Part shown: piece by piece, positions 11,440 through 23,539 of the stretch | Layout of the letters: each line of letters starts with the position of its first letter | How positions within the stretch are numbered: the stretch's first letter is position 1 | Origin: Hevea brasiliensis | Lineage: Eukaryota; Streptophyta; Magnoliopsida; Malpighiales; Euphorbiaceae | Assembly (NCBI RefSeq): GCF_030052815.1 | Contig: NC_079495.1 | Span: 34,529,987 to 34,593,986, forward strand | Length of the DNA stretch: 64,000 nt | Reading direction: 5' to 3' | Notes under the pieces: model-generated | What the model saw: only the letters and a program-made list of their open reading frames with translations | What the model was told of the DNA's origin: nothing | Databases searched by the model: none | Program-made: the position numbers and the translations under genes

Positions 11440-12850
11440 TTCTTAATTCTTTATAAAAAATTTATCATCAAATTTTACATAAAGCAGAATAAAAATATAG
11501 GACTACACATTGAATAAGTAGGGGTATTTGCTGCACATATTCTGCCTTGACTCTCAGGTGCATTCTTTCACTGACTGGCTCTTCCACAAAACCTTAACCA
11601 TAGGGATCTACTTTGACCTTAGTTGCCTCATCTGATAGTCCACTATGGCTATAGGCTGCTCTTCAAATGTCAGGTTCTCATTCAACTCTACTACATCTGG
11701 TTGCAGCACGTGTGAAGGGTCAGGAACATACTTCCTTAGCATGGAGATGTGGAATACTAGGTAGTCATAAGAAAGGCTTGGTGGCAACTCTAATCGGTGG
11801 GCAACTACTCCAACTCTATCAATGACCTCAAAAGGTCCTATGTATCTAGGTGCTAGCTTGCCTTTCTTCCCAAACCTCATGACTCCTTTCATTGAGGTGA
11901 CTTTCGGGAATACATAATCATCCACTACAAACTCTATATCTTTTCGCCTTGGATCTGCATGGATGGTTAAAAACATTTTACATCTATCTGCCCCTGTTGT
12001 AGTACGCCAGTTATCGTCCTCCTTCTAAGACTAAACCATCACATCTGACTATTCGTTTACCTTTTTCTGACATCTCTAGTACTCACTATAACTCCACTGC
12101 GCTTGATTTGATATCTCATAACTTCAATTAACTTTGGCGCTTACCTTACTTTCATTATTCCTTAACATGTCTCTTAGTGACTTTAGTCCCCATTCCTCTA
12201 TTTCAATAATCTCTTCTCCTCAAATACATGACTTATAGTCCTTATCTATAGTATCTTATGAGATGCTTTCCTATAGCACCTATAATATACATCTCGTTCG
12301 AAATCTTTACTTGTCCTATGACCTCAATGGTCAATACCTATGCATCTTCTCACTCCCATGATACTTCGAATTTTCAATCTATTTCGTGTTATTACTAAGG
12401 TCCTTAAACCAACTCCTGTCAATCTTATGTAACTAGTTATCTAGAGTTCCATTCAAGTGCCAAGTGTACCCTACACCATCTATTAACATTGGAAAGTGAA
12501 CTGAGTCTCTCCTCCTATATGACAAAAACATTTGTATTCCCTGACAACCTAGTTAACGCGATCTTATCATTTCCCACTCCTTCTCTATAATGAAAGTATC
12601 TTGATTTTTTCCTAAAGCTTTTTATTATGTGAAGTACTTTCTGACACATTAGCACTTAGATTGAGATTTTACTACTCCTTTAATATATCATCTCACCATA
12701 ATTTATTTTAAATATCCCTTGGTATGTCCCTAGCATACTTATTCCTCATTATTCTCATCATTATAACAACCTCTACCGAGCTTTTCTCCTGTCTTTTGAA
12801 TCTTATCTACTTCCTTTTCTATTCTACAAAATGGAAACTTATCACTAATT
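11440..12850 (-). mobile_element. Old 3' internal fragment of a related chromovirus
   Basis: From about 11440 the sequence follows the interior of the first element (3640 onward): a degraded pre-LTR segment, a shared CATTGAATAAGTAGGGGTA block (matching 3701 onward), the shared CACAAAACCTTAACCATAGG block, then the integrase-chromodomain tail. Further on, blocks such as GGAAAGTGAACTGAGTC near 12490 and CATTTCCCACTCC near 12570 still align with the integrase region at about 4510 and 4731. Similarity fades near 12850. Divergence is far greater than between the LTRs of the first element, so this is an older copy in the same orientation. Confidence 0.75.
11608..11976 (-). pseudogene. Integrase C-terminus plus chromodomain fragment
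   Basis: A 122-codon open frame reads through the segment DPRRKDIEFVVDDYVF, GKLAPRYIGPFEVIDRVG, VFHISMLRKYVPDPSHV and the start of a chromodomain (LTFEEQPIAIVDYQMRQLRSK). It is the best-preserved part of the older fragment and continues uninterrupted where the younger element at 3884-4126 is frameshifted. No promoter or start context supports expression; it is a polyprotein remnant. Confidence 0.85.
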
Positions 12851-13328
12851 TAATAGTTTTTTTTTAATTTATGGTTAAAAATATTCTCAGTTACAATTTT
12901 CGTGCATTTTCCTGTATTAATTTAATATATTTAAAATAAATAATAAAAAAATAATCTCCAATGAAGTCAAATCGTGCTTGACAAGAAAGTAAAACTTCCA
13001 TCATTACCAACTAAAGTAATCCTATTAGAAAATACAGTGACGTTATTTTTGCACATGAAAAGCTGGATAATTATATCCTATAAATTTTATTTTATTTAAA
13101 TTTTAAAAATAATTAAAGTAAAATTTAAATCATGGGTTTAAGTTTTTTCTGATAGTGATTAATGTGTACAGTAGTCATTAATTTTTGTACAGTATATGCT
13201 GTGATTTTGTTATTATTTTAAGTGTTAAAGTTTTGAAAAAATGTAAATTTTTAATCTCTCACCTGCAAGATTAAATTGAATTTTTAGTTCTTCAATAAAC
13301 TTTTATATATTTTTAGTTCTTCAAGAAA

Positions 13329-13379
<51 letters not shown>

Positions 13380-14351
13380 TCTCCTCTCTCCTACGACTAC
13401 TTATTTTATTTTTACAAAAAATAAAAACATAACAAGAAAAAAAAAAGCACTATTTTTATTTTTTTTTTAAATTCAAAAGTTTATTTTGTCAAATATTTAA
13501 GTGTGGTGTTATAATTTATCCTAAAACTATGCTTTAAAAGTAAATGTTATCGTTGCATGAATCCAAAACATATTTAAATGTAAAAATATCCTTTGAAGGC
13601 AGTCCTTTGAACATAAGATACATGAAGGCAGTCTTTTGAACCATGAAAGCTAAGAACAGATATTGAAAAATTCAGTCAATTGATCATCATGAAGCATGCT
13701 GGAAGAAAAATGAAGAATCGTACGGATGGAATTGAAAGAGTCATGTCATGGGTATCATCTAACTCTCTTTGTTTCCAAATAATTTTAAAAAATAAAAAAA
13801 AATTAAAAAAAAAAAAGAAAGAAGAAATCCTAGTCTCTACATGACTTCAGAAAATGAAAACAAGTATCGAATCACAGTAAAAATTCAGAATGCAGATTGA
13901 TGGATGACCTTATGCAGATCACAAGAAAACTTATTAGAGAATGTAGTGCGACGGATACACAAAGGATAAACCAAAAACCAGAAAAGAAAAACTAACTTCA
14001 ACTTTAAAGCCGTCTGCTAAACCTAAAAACACATTTTGATCTACCCTTATCTGTACAATAATCTAATCCCAGTGGCACCAATCATAGGAAAAAGAAAAAC
14101 AAAAACTTTATATGTAAGAACAAAAAGGAGGAAAAAAAATACTTGACATGAGACCATGTCAGAAATGGTTCCACTTAGCTAAGGCATGCCCCAACTGCTA
14201 AAGCTTTAACTTGCAGCAACCCTTGTAGTGATCAACAGAACACAGGCTTGTTTTGGGTAAAACTGGGCATGCCATTGTATCCCCTTGCAATGTTTCAGGT
14301 CAAGAAGCGCAAAGGCAATGGAAAAATAAAATGCTCTTATAGGTTGTATTT
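12851..14351. other. AT-rich intergenic region and kinase 3' flank
   Basis: No coding feature is seen from 12851 to about 13900 apart from a TA microsatellite. The part next to 14351 presumably holds the 3' untranslated region of the minus-strand kinase gene, but I cannot place the polyadenylation site. Poly-A/T tracts at 13430-13470 and 13790-13820 are low complexity. Confidence 0.5.
13333..13377. repeat. (TA)n microsatellite
   Basis: About 22 uninterrupted TA units. Confidence 0.95.
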
Positions 14352-17300
14352 TCAAGCCTTCTGAAATGTGCGCGAAGAAACCCCATGAAGGAGCCTGACA
14401 AACCCCAGAAAACTTAGCTTGCCATCTTCATGTCTTATCCAGTCTTGGAGAACCACATGAACTGGTACTGATGGGCTAAGACCAAGCTCCTGTAAATACA
14501 AATGGAAAGGAAATTTATTATTTGGAACTTGGATAGAAACTGAAGATGACAGAATGCATATTTTTTTTTATTCGTTCAATCATTGATATACACTTGCAAG
14601 TTGTAAGAGTATGCATGATTGGAAACTTTAAGCCAAAGTCCTTGCTTGATCATCCTTATTTACAAGGACAACTTGCAACTCAAAGATCTGAATCAAAGTG
14701 TTCCTGAAAGACTAATGTTAACTTGGACAATTTAGTCCATGGTGAAGATCAGCTGCCAGTCAAATCTGGGGCTATTTAGATTTAATAATTATTTCAATCC
14801 TGAGCCCATTCTCATTCTTCTGTGATGCTTTACCCCAATACTTGTAGCTCTACAATGCACTACTTCCCGTTAATAATTTGCCCATGTATATGGAAATTTG
14901 AGGCACACAGTGATATAAAAGAACACATGCTACAGACACAACTACACCCATGAAAAGAGAAAGGGGGCAAGGGGGGGTGTGGGGTGGGGTGTTGGGGGGC
15001 GAGAGGGGGGAGGGTTGGGAAAGAGAGAGAGAGCATACTGAGGCAAGTTCCTCTATCATAATAGGTCTGTTGCCATTTTTCTCAAACAACTCATAGGCAA
15101 GCCTTGCATGTTGCTCCCAACAATCCATTCCTTCTAGTTGATGAACGCTAATGGCAGCTGCACAAAATTCTTCAAAATCCAATTTTCTATATTGAATTGA
15201 ACCAACCTGAAAAAAGACAACAGTAGACTATTAGACACCAGACCCAAAGTATAATTCTTCTCAAAATTAAATTTAATAGGAAGGCTTCACTGTTAAGCCA
15301 AAAATTTAAAATATTTGAATTAAAAAATAATATTTTTGAAGCAGTACCATGCTAACATAATCAAGGACCCTTGAATCCTTCACTGCATCTGTGGAATTCC
15401 TTATTACTGCCTGTTAATTCCAACATTCAGAATGACATGAGGCAATGCCTAAAAGACATATGCCAAGTGACAAATCCCAAAAGATGGAAAGTAAAAGAGT
15501 GCACCGTCTTAAAGTTTGACATAGAAATGAACCCATTTTTGCTTGGCCCTAACAGCATAAATTGTTCTCGAAGGTAAGCTAGCTGGTTTACAGTCAATGT
15601 CTTTGCCAGAGCCTGTCATGGTAACAATCCTTAGTATAGTCATTGTTTTGAGAGAAAAGATCAGAGGTTTATATCAAAGACGTTAATGAAATATACAAAA
15701 GTACTTTTCTACTCCAAAGGTTAGCATTAATTAATTTGTAATTTATGATGTGGACAAACTTCACTTGATTTTACTCATTGCTTTATGGGTAGTTGTAGAA
15801 TGGTCCAAATCCATTGCAACTGAAACTGAGTGCATCTGGATTACCTACAGATCCTTAATATTCTATGTATGTGTATAACTCTTTACTGTCATGAATAATT
15901 TTAGTATTTAGGATATCAGCAAGTCCATTTTTATATTAACCGGTCACTATAAGTCTTTTTTACTTTAATTGGTCACTATACTAGACAACTTACCCCCAGT
16001 GCAGATTTCCTTAGAGAAGATGAGCAGATATAAGCTTTTACAAGTTTGTATACTATCATATCCAATGGGATTTTTACGCCATGATGATTGGCTAACCATG
16101 GATGACCTAACACAAAAATCAAGGCAGCAATCATTAGAATTTTAAATATTGTTGAAATTGATATATTATGTAATCATATAATTGGAGATCAAATCAGGAC
16201 TTGAAACAAAATATAAATTCAGCAACTTACTTAGGGCCTGAGCAGCGGTCAGTCTCTTACGATAATCCTTGTTTAACAATCTCTTCACAAAATCTATTGC
16301 TTCGGGGGATAAAGATGTCCAAGGAGCATCATCAAAAATTGGATCCGCTTTGAGTACAGCTCGAAAGATCCCAGATTCTGTCCGTGCCCAAAAGGGCCGG
16401 CTGCCACATAGAAGAATATAAGCAATTACACCAATACTCCACATGTCTGCTTCAGTCCCATATTGTCTATGAAGAACTTCAGGAGCTACATAATATGCAC
16501 TTCCTACAATGTCATTCAACCTTTCATCTGCAAAATAATCTAATAATCAAGTTCCAATCCGTTTTGCCACCAAAAAGGGAAGGAAGGGGGCCAGGGCAGC
16601 AGTATTTCTTACCTGGCTTTACATAGTCAGAGAGTCCAAAATCAATGGCCTTCAATGGGGAATTCTCCTCCTCAGTAATGAAAAGAAAATTCTGATGTGA
16701 AACACAGCACATAACAATTAGAGAGAAGAATATGCCCATATAAGAAAAAATACAATTTAGCAGAGATATAGTTAAGAGCAGAACTTTTGACATACTCTCA
16801 TTAATTCAAATACACAAGATATATTGGTAAAATAATTAAAGCATCTAGCTCTTGATCTAGAAAAGTAAAAAGGAAGAACCATGAGGTAATACTAAGGTTG
16901 CTCTATCATGGCCTAGAGGCCATGAGTTCAAATCACAGGAACACAGGGAACCTTTCTTATATAACTAAGCTATATACTACAGAGCATTGAGGAAGAAAAG
17001 TAGGATCTAAGACATGCATAACCATTAGAAGAAAAGGAGACTTCTGAGTACAGCAGGAAAGTTGTGCTTGGTCCAGGCACAAGACATGAAAATCAAAACT
17101 TGAAACATCTCAGGGGGATATAATGTGCAATACGATCACTATAGCTCCAATCCAATGTGAGATTTTACCAATAGTATTCAAAATTATCACCGTGAAAAAC
17201 AACCTATTTCACTTCCCCACCCAAACTATTTTTCAGGAATTATTCTACTAGCAAATGTCATCATAAAAGTCTCTCACCTTCTACATCTGTATTACATTTT

Positions 17301-19404
17301 GAATTTGTAAATTATTTTCCATGCTAAAAGTCAATAAATTCCATTTATAATCATTTTCATGCAAAACCCAAGGAAAAAATGATTAAAAAGCTTAATTTCT
17401 TAGTTAAAGTAATATGTAAAAACAAATATTTTTAGGAATTAATTACCTCTGGCTTCAGATCACGGTGAACCACACCTTGGAGATGACAGTAGGCAACCAC
17501 ACTTAATATCTGAACCATAACAGTCTTTGCATCATCTTCTGAGTATTTTCCACCCCTGGAACATGAATTGAAGATAGTGAATTAGAATGTCACAGAACAA
17601 GCCAGAGATATATACAAAAAAAAATTAAAAAAAGAAATATGTATTTTCAAGTAAATTACCTTGAAAGTATCCTATCCAATAGTTCACCGCCTTTGCACAA
17701 CCTAAAAAATTACGAAGCAGATAGATGATAAGCTCCAAATTGCATCTTCCAATATCATGCCATGATCAATTCAGAAACCTAACTAGTGGATGTATTTTGT
17801 AACTAGAAGAAATAATAAATACCAAAAGAAATGAAGAAGTGCATCTTAGGTAAGAAAGAAATGAATGTAATCAAACAAAAATTCAATAGAAAATGAACGA
17901 AGATACAGTTCATTACATTGTGTTCAATTAAACCCTACCAAACATGCACTTAAGTAATAACAACCAGGTAATCCAAAGAACTTTGCACATGCCAATATAA
18001 AGAACTTAATCTAAGTCTAGATCATAATTTTAAAAGTTAACACATTAATTGTAATATCAATGCAAGAACAGCACAAGAAAATACATTTTAAGAGTAAAAA
18101 AAAATGAGGCAATCTAAACTTACTCCATCACAACATAGACATTCTCATCATCTTCGTAGGCATCATAGAACTGTGCGAGGTTCTTATGTCCGGTTAGAGC
18201 TCGTAATATTTGTACTTCTCGTCTAACATCCTCAATAGCAATTGCAGTGGTCATCTGCAAAAATTTTCCATTTCCATGAGAACCGTACAAACAGTTTGTT
18301 CTTTTCCAGAGTCATTTATACAAGATAAGCTGAAAACCAAATCATAGACACGACTAACTGAGAGCATGGGTTCCCATTAATCATATATTGACTTGAGACA
18401 ATTGCAGTCACATCAATCATCAGATAGTACATTATTGCCTTTCGTGTTAAAGAAAATCAGTCAAAAGAACATGAAGACATACAAGTTATAAATGATTAGA
18501 AGTCTTGTTGGAAAAATTAAGGACTTTTGAGATCAATCCAGGGTAGGTCTTCCTGATCACACCTAACGGTAAATAACTGCAACAGGGATATTAGCAGCAG
18601 AAAATAAGCATCGACACAAATAGCTGCAAAAAGTAAGTCCTGGAGATGCTAAATTTCAGTAACAAATTTCCTCTAAAATATCATACGGGCTGTTACAGGG
18701 AAGTGAAGGGACAAAGTGAAAGTTCACCGACAGACTAGGATTTTAATGAAACGAAAAGCAGCATCAAAATATAAATCACTCAAGGCTCTAAAATTTACAA
18801 ATTAATCTATAATAGAAATAGAATTCAGTATTGCTTTTGCAATAAAATTAATTACTTTAAGCAGATGAAACTAAGCCTCTAAAAGAAAAGATCACAGGCA
18901 ATAAGAAGTTGAGAACTGAACCTTAGACTTAGGAATAACTTTGACAGCCACATCCTGGCCTTTCATGCTGCCTTTCTTGGCCTTGGCAGAGCAAGCATAC
19001 CCAAAATGACCATGCCCCACCTCCTCACCAAGCACATAATGGCTCGCAAACTGCTTGGAGAACCCGAAATTCTTGTCAAGAGCAATCTCACTGTCATCAC
19101 CCTCAGGGATAGGGACCTCATTGGGTTTAACAGAGCCATGCCTTCGTGCAAGCAATGCACGAATGTGCTTTGCAGGAGAAGGAGGTGGAAAGGGCCTCTT
19201 GAAAATGCGCAAGGGAGTGGAGCTTACACTCGATATTGCAGGTGAGTTCTTGAAGAGGCTTGGCAAGGGACTTGGACTATAGAAAGGGTTAGAGGCCTTG
19301 CTGGTGTGGGAAGTTGGTGGTTGTAAGTCGGTTTGGAAGGAGAGTGTATGGTTGTTGGATTCATGTTGTTGGGTCTCAATGGGTTTTCCATGACAGATTC
19401 CCAT
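14352..19404 (-). CDS. CRK: CDPK-related protein kinase (CRK1/CRK3-like), 11 exons
   Basis: This is a Ser/Thr kinase of the plant CDPK-SnRK superfamily. Exons, minus strand: 19404-18922, 18254-18124, 17701-17660, 17555-17447, 16691-16613, 16527-16231, 16106-15994, 15612-15505, 15410-15348, 15206-15039, 14489-14352. All introns are GT-AG and phases agree, giving 1731 nt, a TGA stop and 576 residues, the family's usual length. The N-terminus MGICHGKP has Gly2 and Cys4, typical of myristoylation and palmitoylation at the plasma membrane. A Pro/Ser-rich region follows. Kinase landmarks: GHGHFG 130-135, VAVK Lys155, HRDLKPEN with Asp251, DFG 272-274, APE 296-298. The C-terminal part ([28 protein letters not shown]) has EF-hand-like segments lacking full calcium ligands, as in CRKs. 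Donor GTGCAC at exon 8 is weak. It appears functional; the paralogue assignment is uncertain. Confidence 0.95.
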
Positions 19405-19636
19405 TGAAACAAAAACCCAAGAAGAAAGATAATTCGTGAAATCACTAGTAAATCAAGAAAGCTGAGGAATGAACAAAAAACTCAAATAAAAGTAGAGAAA
19501 TTTAGAACATCTGAAGTGAATTTAAAAGTAATAATATTAGTAATTAAGTGGAAGGGCATATTCAAGGACTTGAAGCTGAAGAAAGAAATGTCCACGGGAT
19601 ATTTACTGGAAAGAGAATCGAGAAGAACCTGGTCCT

Positions 19637-19639
<3 letters not shown>

Positions 19640-19682
<43 letters not shown>
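19640..19682. repeat. (TA)n microsatellite in the CRK leader region
   Basis: About 21 TA units, roughly 240 bp upstream of the CRK start codon. Confidence 0.95.
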
Positions 19683-19684
<2 letters not shown>

Positions 19685-20045
19685 AACATGAAAGACAAGA
19701 AACAAGTAAGAGGTAAACTGAATTGAAGGATATGAAGCTGAACAAACTGAATTTCCCAGTCTTGAGATGCAGCTGAGAAAGAAAACTGAATTTTACAGGA
19801 TGATCAACATAACCCAGAAATGATTAGCACCGTAAATTCCCAAGAAAATGATCTTGCAGCTAATCCAGATTGTAAAGGCAGCAAATTTAAAATAAAAATC
19901 AAATGAAAGAAAAAGAAACCCTCCCCCTTACCCCCACCCAAAAAATAAAGAAGGAATCAGACTTTACTGATCAAAGAACCAAATGGCTAGAAAGGAAGAG
20001 AGACAACAAATACGAGGCAAATTATCGTTGAAGCTTAATAAGGGA

Positions 20046-20073
20046 GGAAGAAGAAGAAGAAGAAGAAGAAGAA
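20046..20073. repeat. (GAA)n, reading (TTC)n on the gene strand
   Basis: About nine trinucleotide units. TTC/CTT tracts are common in plant 5' leaders, and the position fits that. Confidence 0.9.
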
Positions 20074-20340
20074 AGAAGCCAAAGCAAGAATAACAACAGG
20101 GAACGAAGTTTTATTCCAACAAGGAAAGAATGGAGAGAGATGTGAGAGGCAAAATCACAGGAAAAGTGAAGAAAAGATGCTTAGCACTGGCAACAAGAAA
20201 AGGGAAAACCAATTAAAAAAAAAATTATAGAACCCAAAAAGAAAAAGAAAGAGAAGAACAAGGCTGCCTCCTTTTCTTGCTTTTTTACAACCTTCTTTAT
20301 TTATTTTATTTTTATTTTTCTTTCTTTCTTCCCCTTTGAA

Positions 20341-20849
20341 AAGAAAAAAGAAGTGTAATTGTACGTTAATGGTTTCTTCTTCGTGCTAATATGTGCAGTG
20401 TAGAATACAATGGGAGAGAGATTCGAGGGTTGATCTTGTAGCTCTCCAAATGATAATGGAAGTGGGGTTGTAGAGGTTTTGGATCCTTCCAGCCTGTCGT
20501 TTTGGATCCTTCCAGCCTGTCCTTACTGATCCGAAGGTTACTGGCTTTTTTTTTAAAAACATTTATTGTTATCTTTATTTATTTATTTGTTTCAAGTTTT
20601 GATGATATGTGAAACCATTTGTGCGCAGTTAAGAAACCGAGCTACCATTGTCTTGTGTTTTTCGCCTTTGAAGTTTGACTTGCTTTTGTTGGACGTGAAA
20701 CCTCTTTTGTCCCTTTTCATTTTCTTCTTTTTTTGCTCATTATTTTATTTCTCAGATGCCTACAATTTTATAACCATCTGTTGTTTTCAGCTGGAAAACA
20801 TAGATTACCTATAACACCACCTTGGTTTTTTAAGTTTATTATAAGGAGA
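20341..20849. other. Upstream flank of the CRK gene
   Basis: No gene is seen. It contains a perfect 23-bp tandem duplication (20476-20521). The frame at 20566-20814 is T-rich and shows no domain. Confidence 0.45.
20476..20521. repeat. Perfect 23-bp tandem duplication
   Basis: Two identical adjacent copies, 20476-20498 and 20499-20521, each containing GGATCCTTCCAGCCTGTC. Confidence 0.95.
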
Positions 20850-21260
20850 TTAATTATTAAAATAATGTGATTTATTTACAAATTTAGTGTAAATATGAAA
20901 TTAGTTATAAAAATAATATTTCCTTAAAAAAAATTAAAAATATATATTTAAGTAATATCACGGTCAGAAAATGTAAAAACTGCTCAAAAAAAAGTCAGTT
21001 GAAATTAAATTTTTTAAAATGATGTCATATTAATGTAAAACTTCTCAAAACAAAAAAATGTAGAAATTATTCAAGAAGATGTCATTTAAAATGATATTTT
21101 TTGAAGTATTTATATAAATTTACTTAGACCTTGCGAATGCATGAAATTCCAGTTTAGAGAATTTATTTTTTATTCATTATATTATCTACTTTACAATCTT
21201 TTTTTTTATAAACTTATTATAGCAACAATAAAATGTTAGTAATATAAATAAAAATAATAA

Positions 21261-21514
21261 TAATTTTTGTTTTATTATTAATATAATTATTTTTTTAATT
21301 TTTTGGGAATAAATTTTTAATTAGAATTTATTCCATTATATTTATTAATTTTATAATTATTTTCCATATTAAATAAATAAGAAAATATATTTTATTGTCA
21401 TTTCTTAGAACAAAAATTAAAAAATAAAAGAAATAATTTCAAATAAATTTAGTTTATGTAAATTTTAGTTATGTTGAAAAAAAAATATTAAAAAGCATTT
21501 TTCTTGTATATATG

Positions 21515-21570
<56 letters not shown>

Positions 21571-21886
21571 TAAATGCTGAAATTCACCACGTACAAGTTA
21601 TATTAAAAGAAATATTAGGAAGAATTTTTTTATACATAAAATACATATATTAAATGTCAAAATTTTAACATAACTAAAATTTACAAAAAAAAAATTATTT
21701 AGAATTATTCATTTCAACTTTTAAATTTCTTTATAAATAATGACAACACTAAAAAAATGTTTTCTTGTGTATTTAATACAATAAATAATTATAAAATTAA
21801 TGAATATAACACAATAAATTCTAATTAAAAAATTTTTTCCAAATAATTAAAAAAATCTACTTATATTAATAATAAAATAAAAATTA
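21261..21886. repeat. Foldback: about 215-bp inverted arms around a TA microsatellite
   Basis: 21261-21475 and the reverse complement of 21667-21886 align over their whole length at roughly 80% identity by eye, beginning with TAATTTTT(G/A)TTTTATTATT and ending with TTTTAGTTATGTT. The loop contains the (TA)n run 21517-21566. A transcript through it could form a long hairpin. It could be a MITE or an inverted duplication. Confidence 0.75.
21517..21566. repeat. (AT)n microsatellite in the foldback loop
   Basis: About 25 AT units located near the symmetry centre of the surrounding inverted repeat. Confidence 0.95.
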
Positions 21887-21906
21887 GCTAGAGAAATCAT
21901 TACTTG

Positions 21907-22202
21907 TATTAACTCAAGGAGTAATAAGGACGAGTCCGCCTCTCAGGAGAAATAAGGATGCCGTGTTTTTAGGCTTGAGTAAAGGAGTGATAAGGTGAAT
22001 TCTGTAAATATTGTATATTTAAATGAGTCTTTGTGGTTGAGATTCTTTGGGTAATTCGTTCCCTTCCAAGTGATAGTCTTCATTATTTTTCTCCTCTTTT
22101 TCAAAGAACCTCTGTTATTATTCTTTTATTTAATTTGAATGTATCAATTGGATTATTGAGGTTTCACATTAATAAAATTACATCTTCTTCACTTTGTTAT
22201 CT
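21907..22202 (+). repeat. 5' LTR of the Copia element
   Basis: 296 bp, beginning TATTAACTCAAGGAG. It is nearly identical to 26546-26846; the visible differences are one A/G change near 22020, a local change in the TTTTTCA..AACCTC segment and short indels near 22110-22150. Confidence 0.93.
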
Positions 22203-22215
22203 TGGTATCAGAGCC
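22203..22215 (+). other. Primer-binding site (initiator Met tRNA), Copia element
   Basis: TGGTATCAGAGCC directly abuts the LTR end. Confidence 0.93.
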
Positions 22216-22232
22216 TCAACGATCTGCTCACC

Positions 22233-23110
22233 ATGGCTTCTTCTCTGAATGTAGCCAATTTTGTTACCTTAAAGCTCAAACAATCAAACTATCCTCTGTG
22301 GAGAGAACAACTTTTGAGTTTAATGAAAGTCGTGAATTGTCGGATCATTTGGTTAATGGCTTTCTGAAGATCGTAAATTGCTACCCTCCCAATCCAATTC
22401 CGTAAAACTATCAACCACAACAATCGGACATCTTCAAGGCGTGGCAAAAGTCCGATAGATTACTTCGTGGTGGATCTATGGCACCCTTAGTGAGGAATCA
22501 CTCGGACTTGTCATCGGACTAGAAAGCATTCATCGCTTTGGAGTGCATTAAAAGATGCATATGCACAAGATTCTCAAGAGAGGGAATTTACCCTCAGACA
22601 GGGCGCAATTGACCTATTTTCGCAAAGATGAAAATCGGTCCATCACCAACATTTGCGTTTGTTTAAAGAACTCTGCGACGCTTTAGCCGCTATCGGAAAA
22701 AAGTACCCGATGAAGAAAAAGTCTTTTGTCTCCTTACGACCGGGACCCAAACGCTTACTACGACGATGCTTAAACCACCGCGACCCAATTTTAATGAACT
22801 GGTCTCTCAACTTAAGAATTTAGACCCGACGAGTGTGGTTTTCCACAACGAATCTGGTCTTGATCAAATTTCGCATGTGGCTTTTATGGAAATCAACATA
22901 ATTCATCCAAGAATTCCTCGAATCGGCCCTAGATTTAATTCCCAAGGGCGTGGTTTTCAAGCCCAAAGAACGCAAAACCCTTTTCCAAACAAAGAGTCGT
23001 ATTCTTCCCAACGGCGACCTCCCCGGGTCGTAGAAGAATGACACCACCGAACGAGTCAGTATAAGAACGAAGTGTGTCAATCTTGCAAATGAGATGGTCA
23101 CATCGCGAAG
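22233..23110 (+). pseudogene. Copia gag remnant
   Basis: The start codon at 22233 opens MASSLNVANFVTLKLKQSNYPLWREQ, the usual gag opening of this type of Copia element. The frame is soon lost. Later segments include a helix-rich stretch at about 22766-22880 and a CCHC-like zinc knuckle at about 23073-23110 (CQSCK, a stop, then DGHIAK). Many one-base indels and stops separate the pieces. Gag would have bound and packaged the element RNA. Confidence 0.8.
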
Positions 23111-23539
23111 ATTTCTTTGGTGGATTCCACAAGAAAAACAAAGCGACCGCCAAGCTCTTTCGGCACTCACATTGGATACCGATGTTGTAGATGGTTGCGG
23201 ACTCGTGCATCGAATCATATGACAGTAACAAAAATCTATTCCATAAACTTATCGACTATTATGGACTGATTCCATAACCATCGGCGATGGAACGTTTCTA
23301 TCCATCGATGGTGTTGGAATGACGCCTATAGAATGTAAGCAAAAATTATCACTTTCAAATGTCTTTTCTGCTCTCGCCTAAAAAGAATTTACTCAGAGGC
23401 CACCAATGTGATGATTATCCCGTGAATTGTGAATTTTCTAATGTTTCTATTTCGTTAAGGATCGAATGACGACAATGCTACAAGGACCACGGAAAAATAA
23501 CCTTTATATCTTGTCGTGAATCAAAGCATATTTTTCCAA

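Larger units (their letters stand above)
19405..20340 (-). promoter_or_regulatory. 5' leader and probable promoter region of the CRK gene
   Basis: Upstream of the start codon the transcript strand is pyrimidine-rich, with a (TTC)n tract at 20046-20073 and T/C-rich sequence at 20270-20335, typical of plant leaders near transcription starts. Several upstream ATGs are present; one at 19445 opens a 73-codon frame that overlaps the main start out of frame. Either they are removed by a leader intron or they could dampen translation. No clear TATA box could be assigned; the (TA)n run at 19640 is a microsatellite. Confidence 0.55.

Noticed and set aside
11073..11517. Short ORFs on both strands
   Set aside because: They consist of AT-rich homopolymer translations rich in Phe, Lys, Ile and Tyr.
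22820..23231. Minus-strand ORFs of 98-132 codons
   Set aside because: They are antisense shadows of the broken Copia gag and share no domain.
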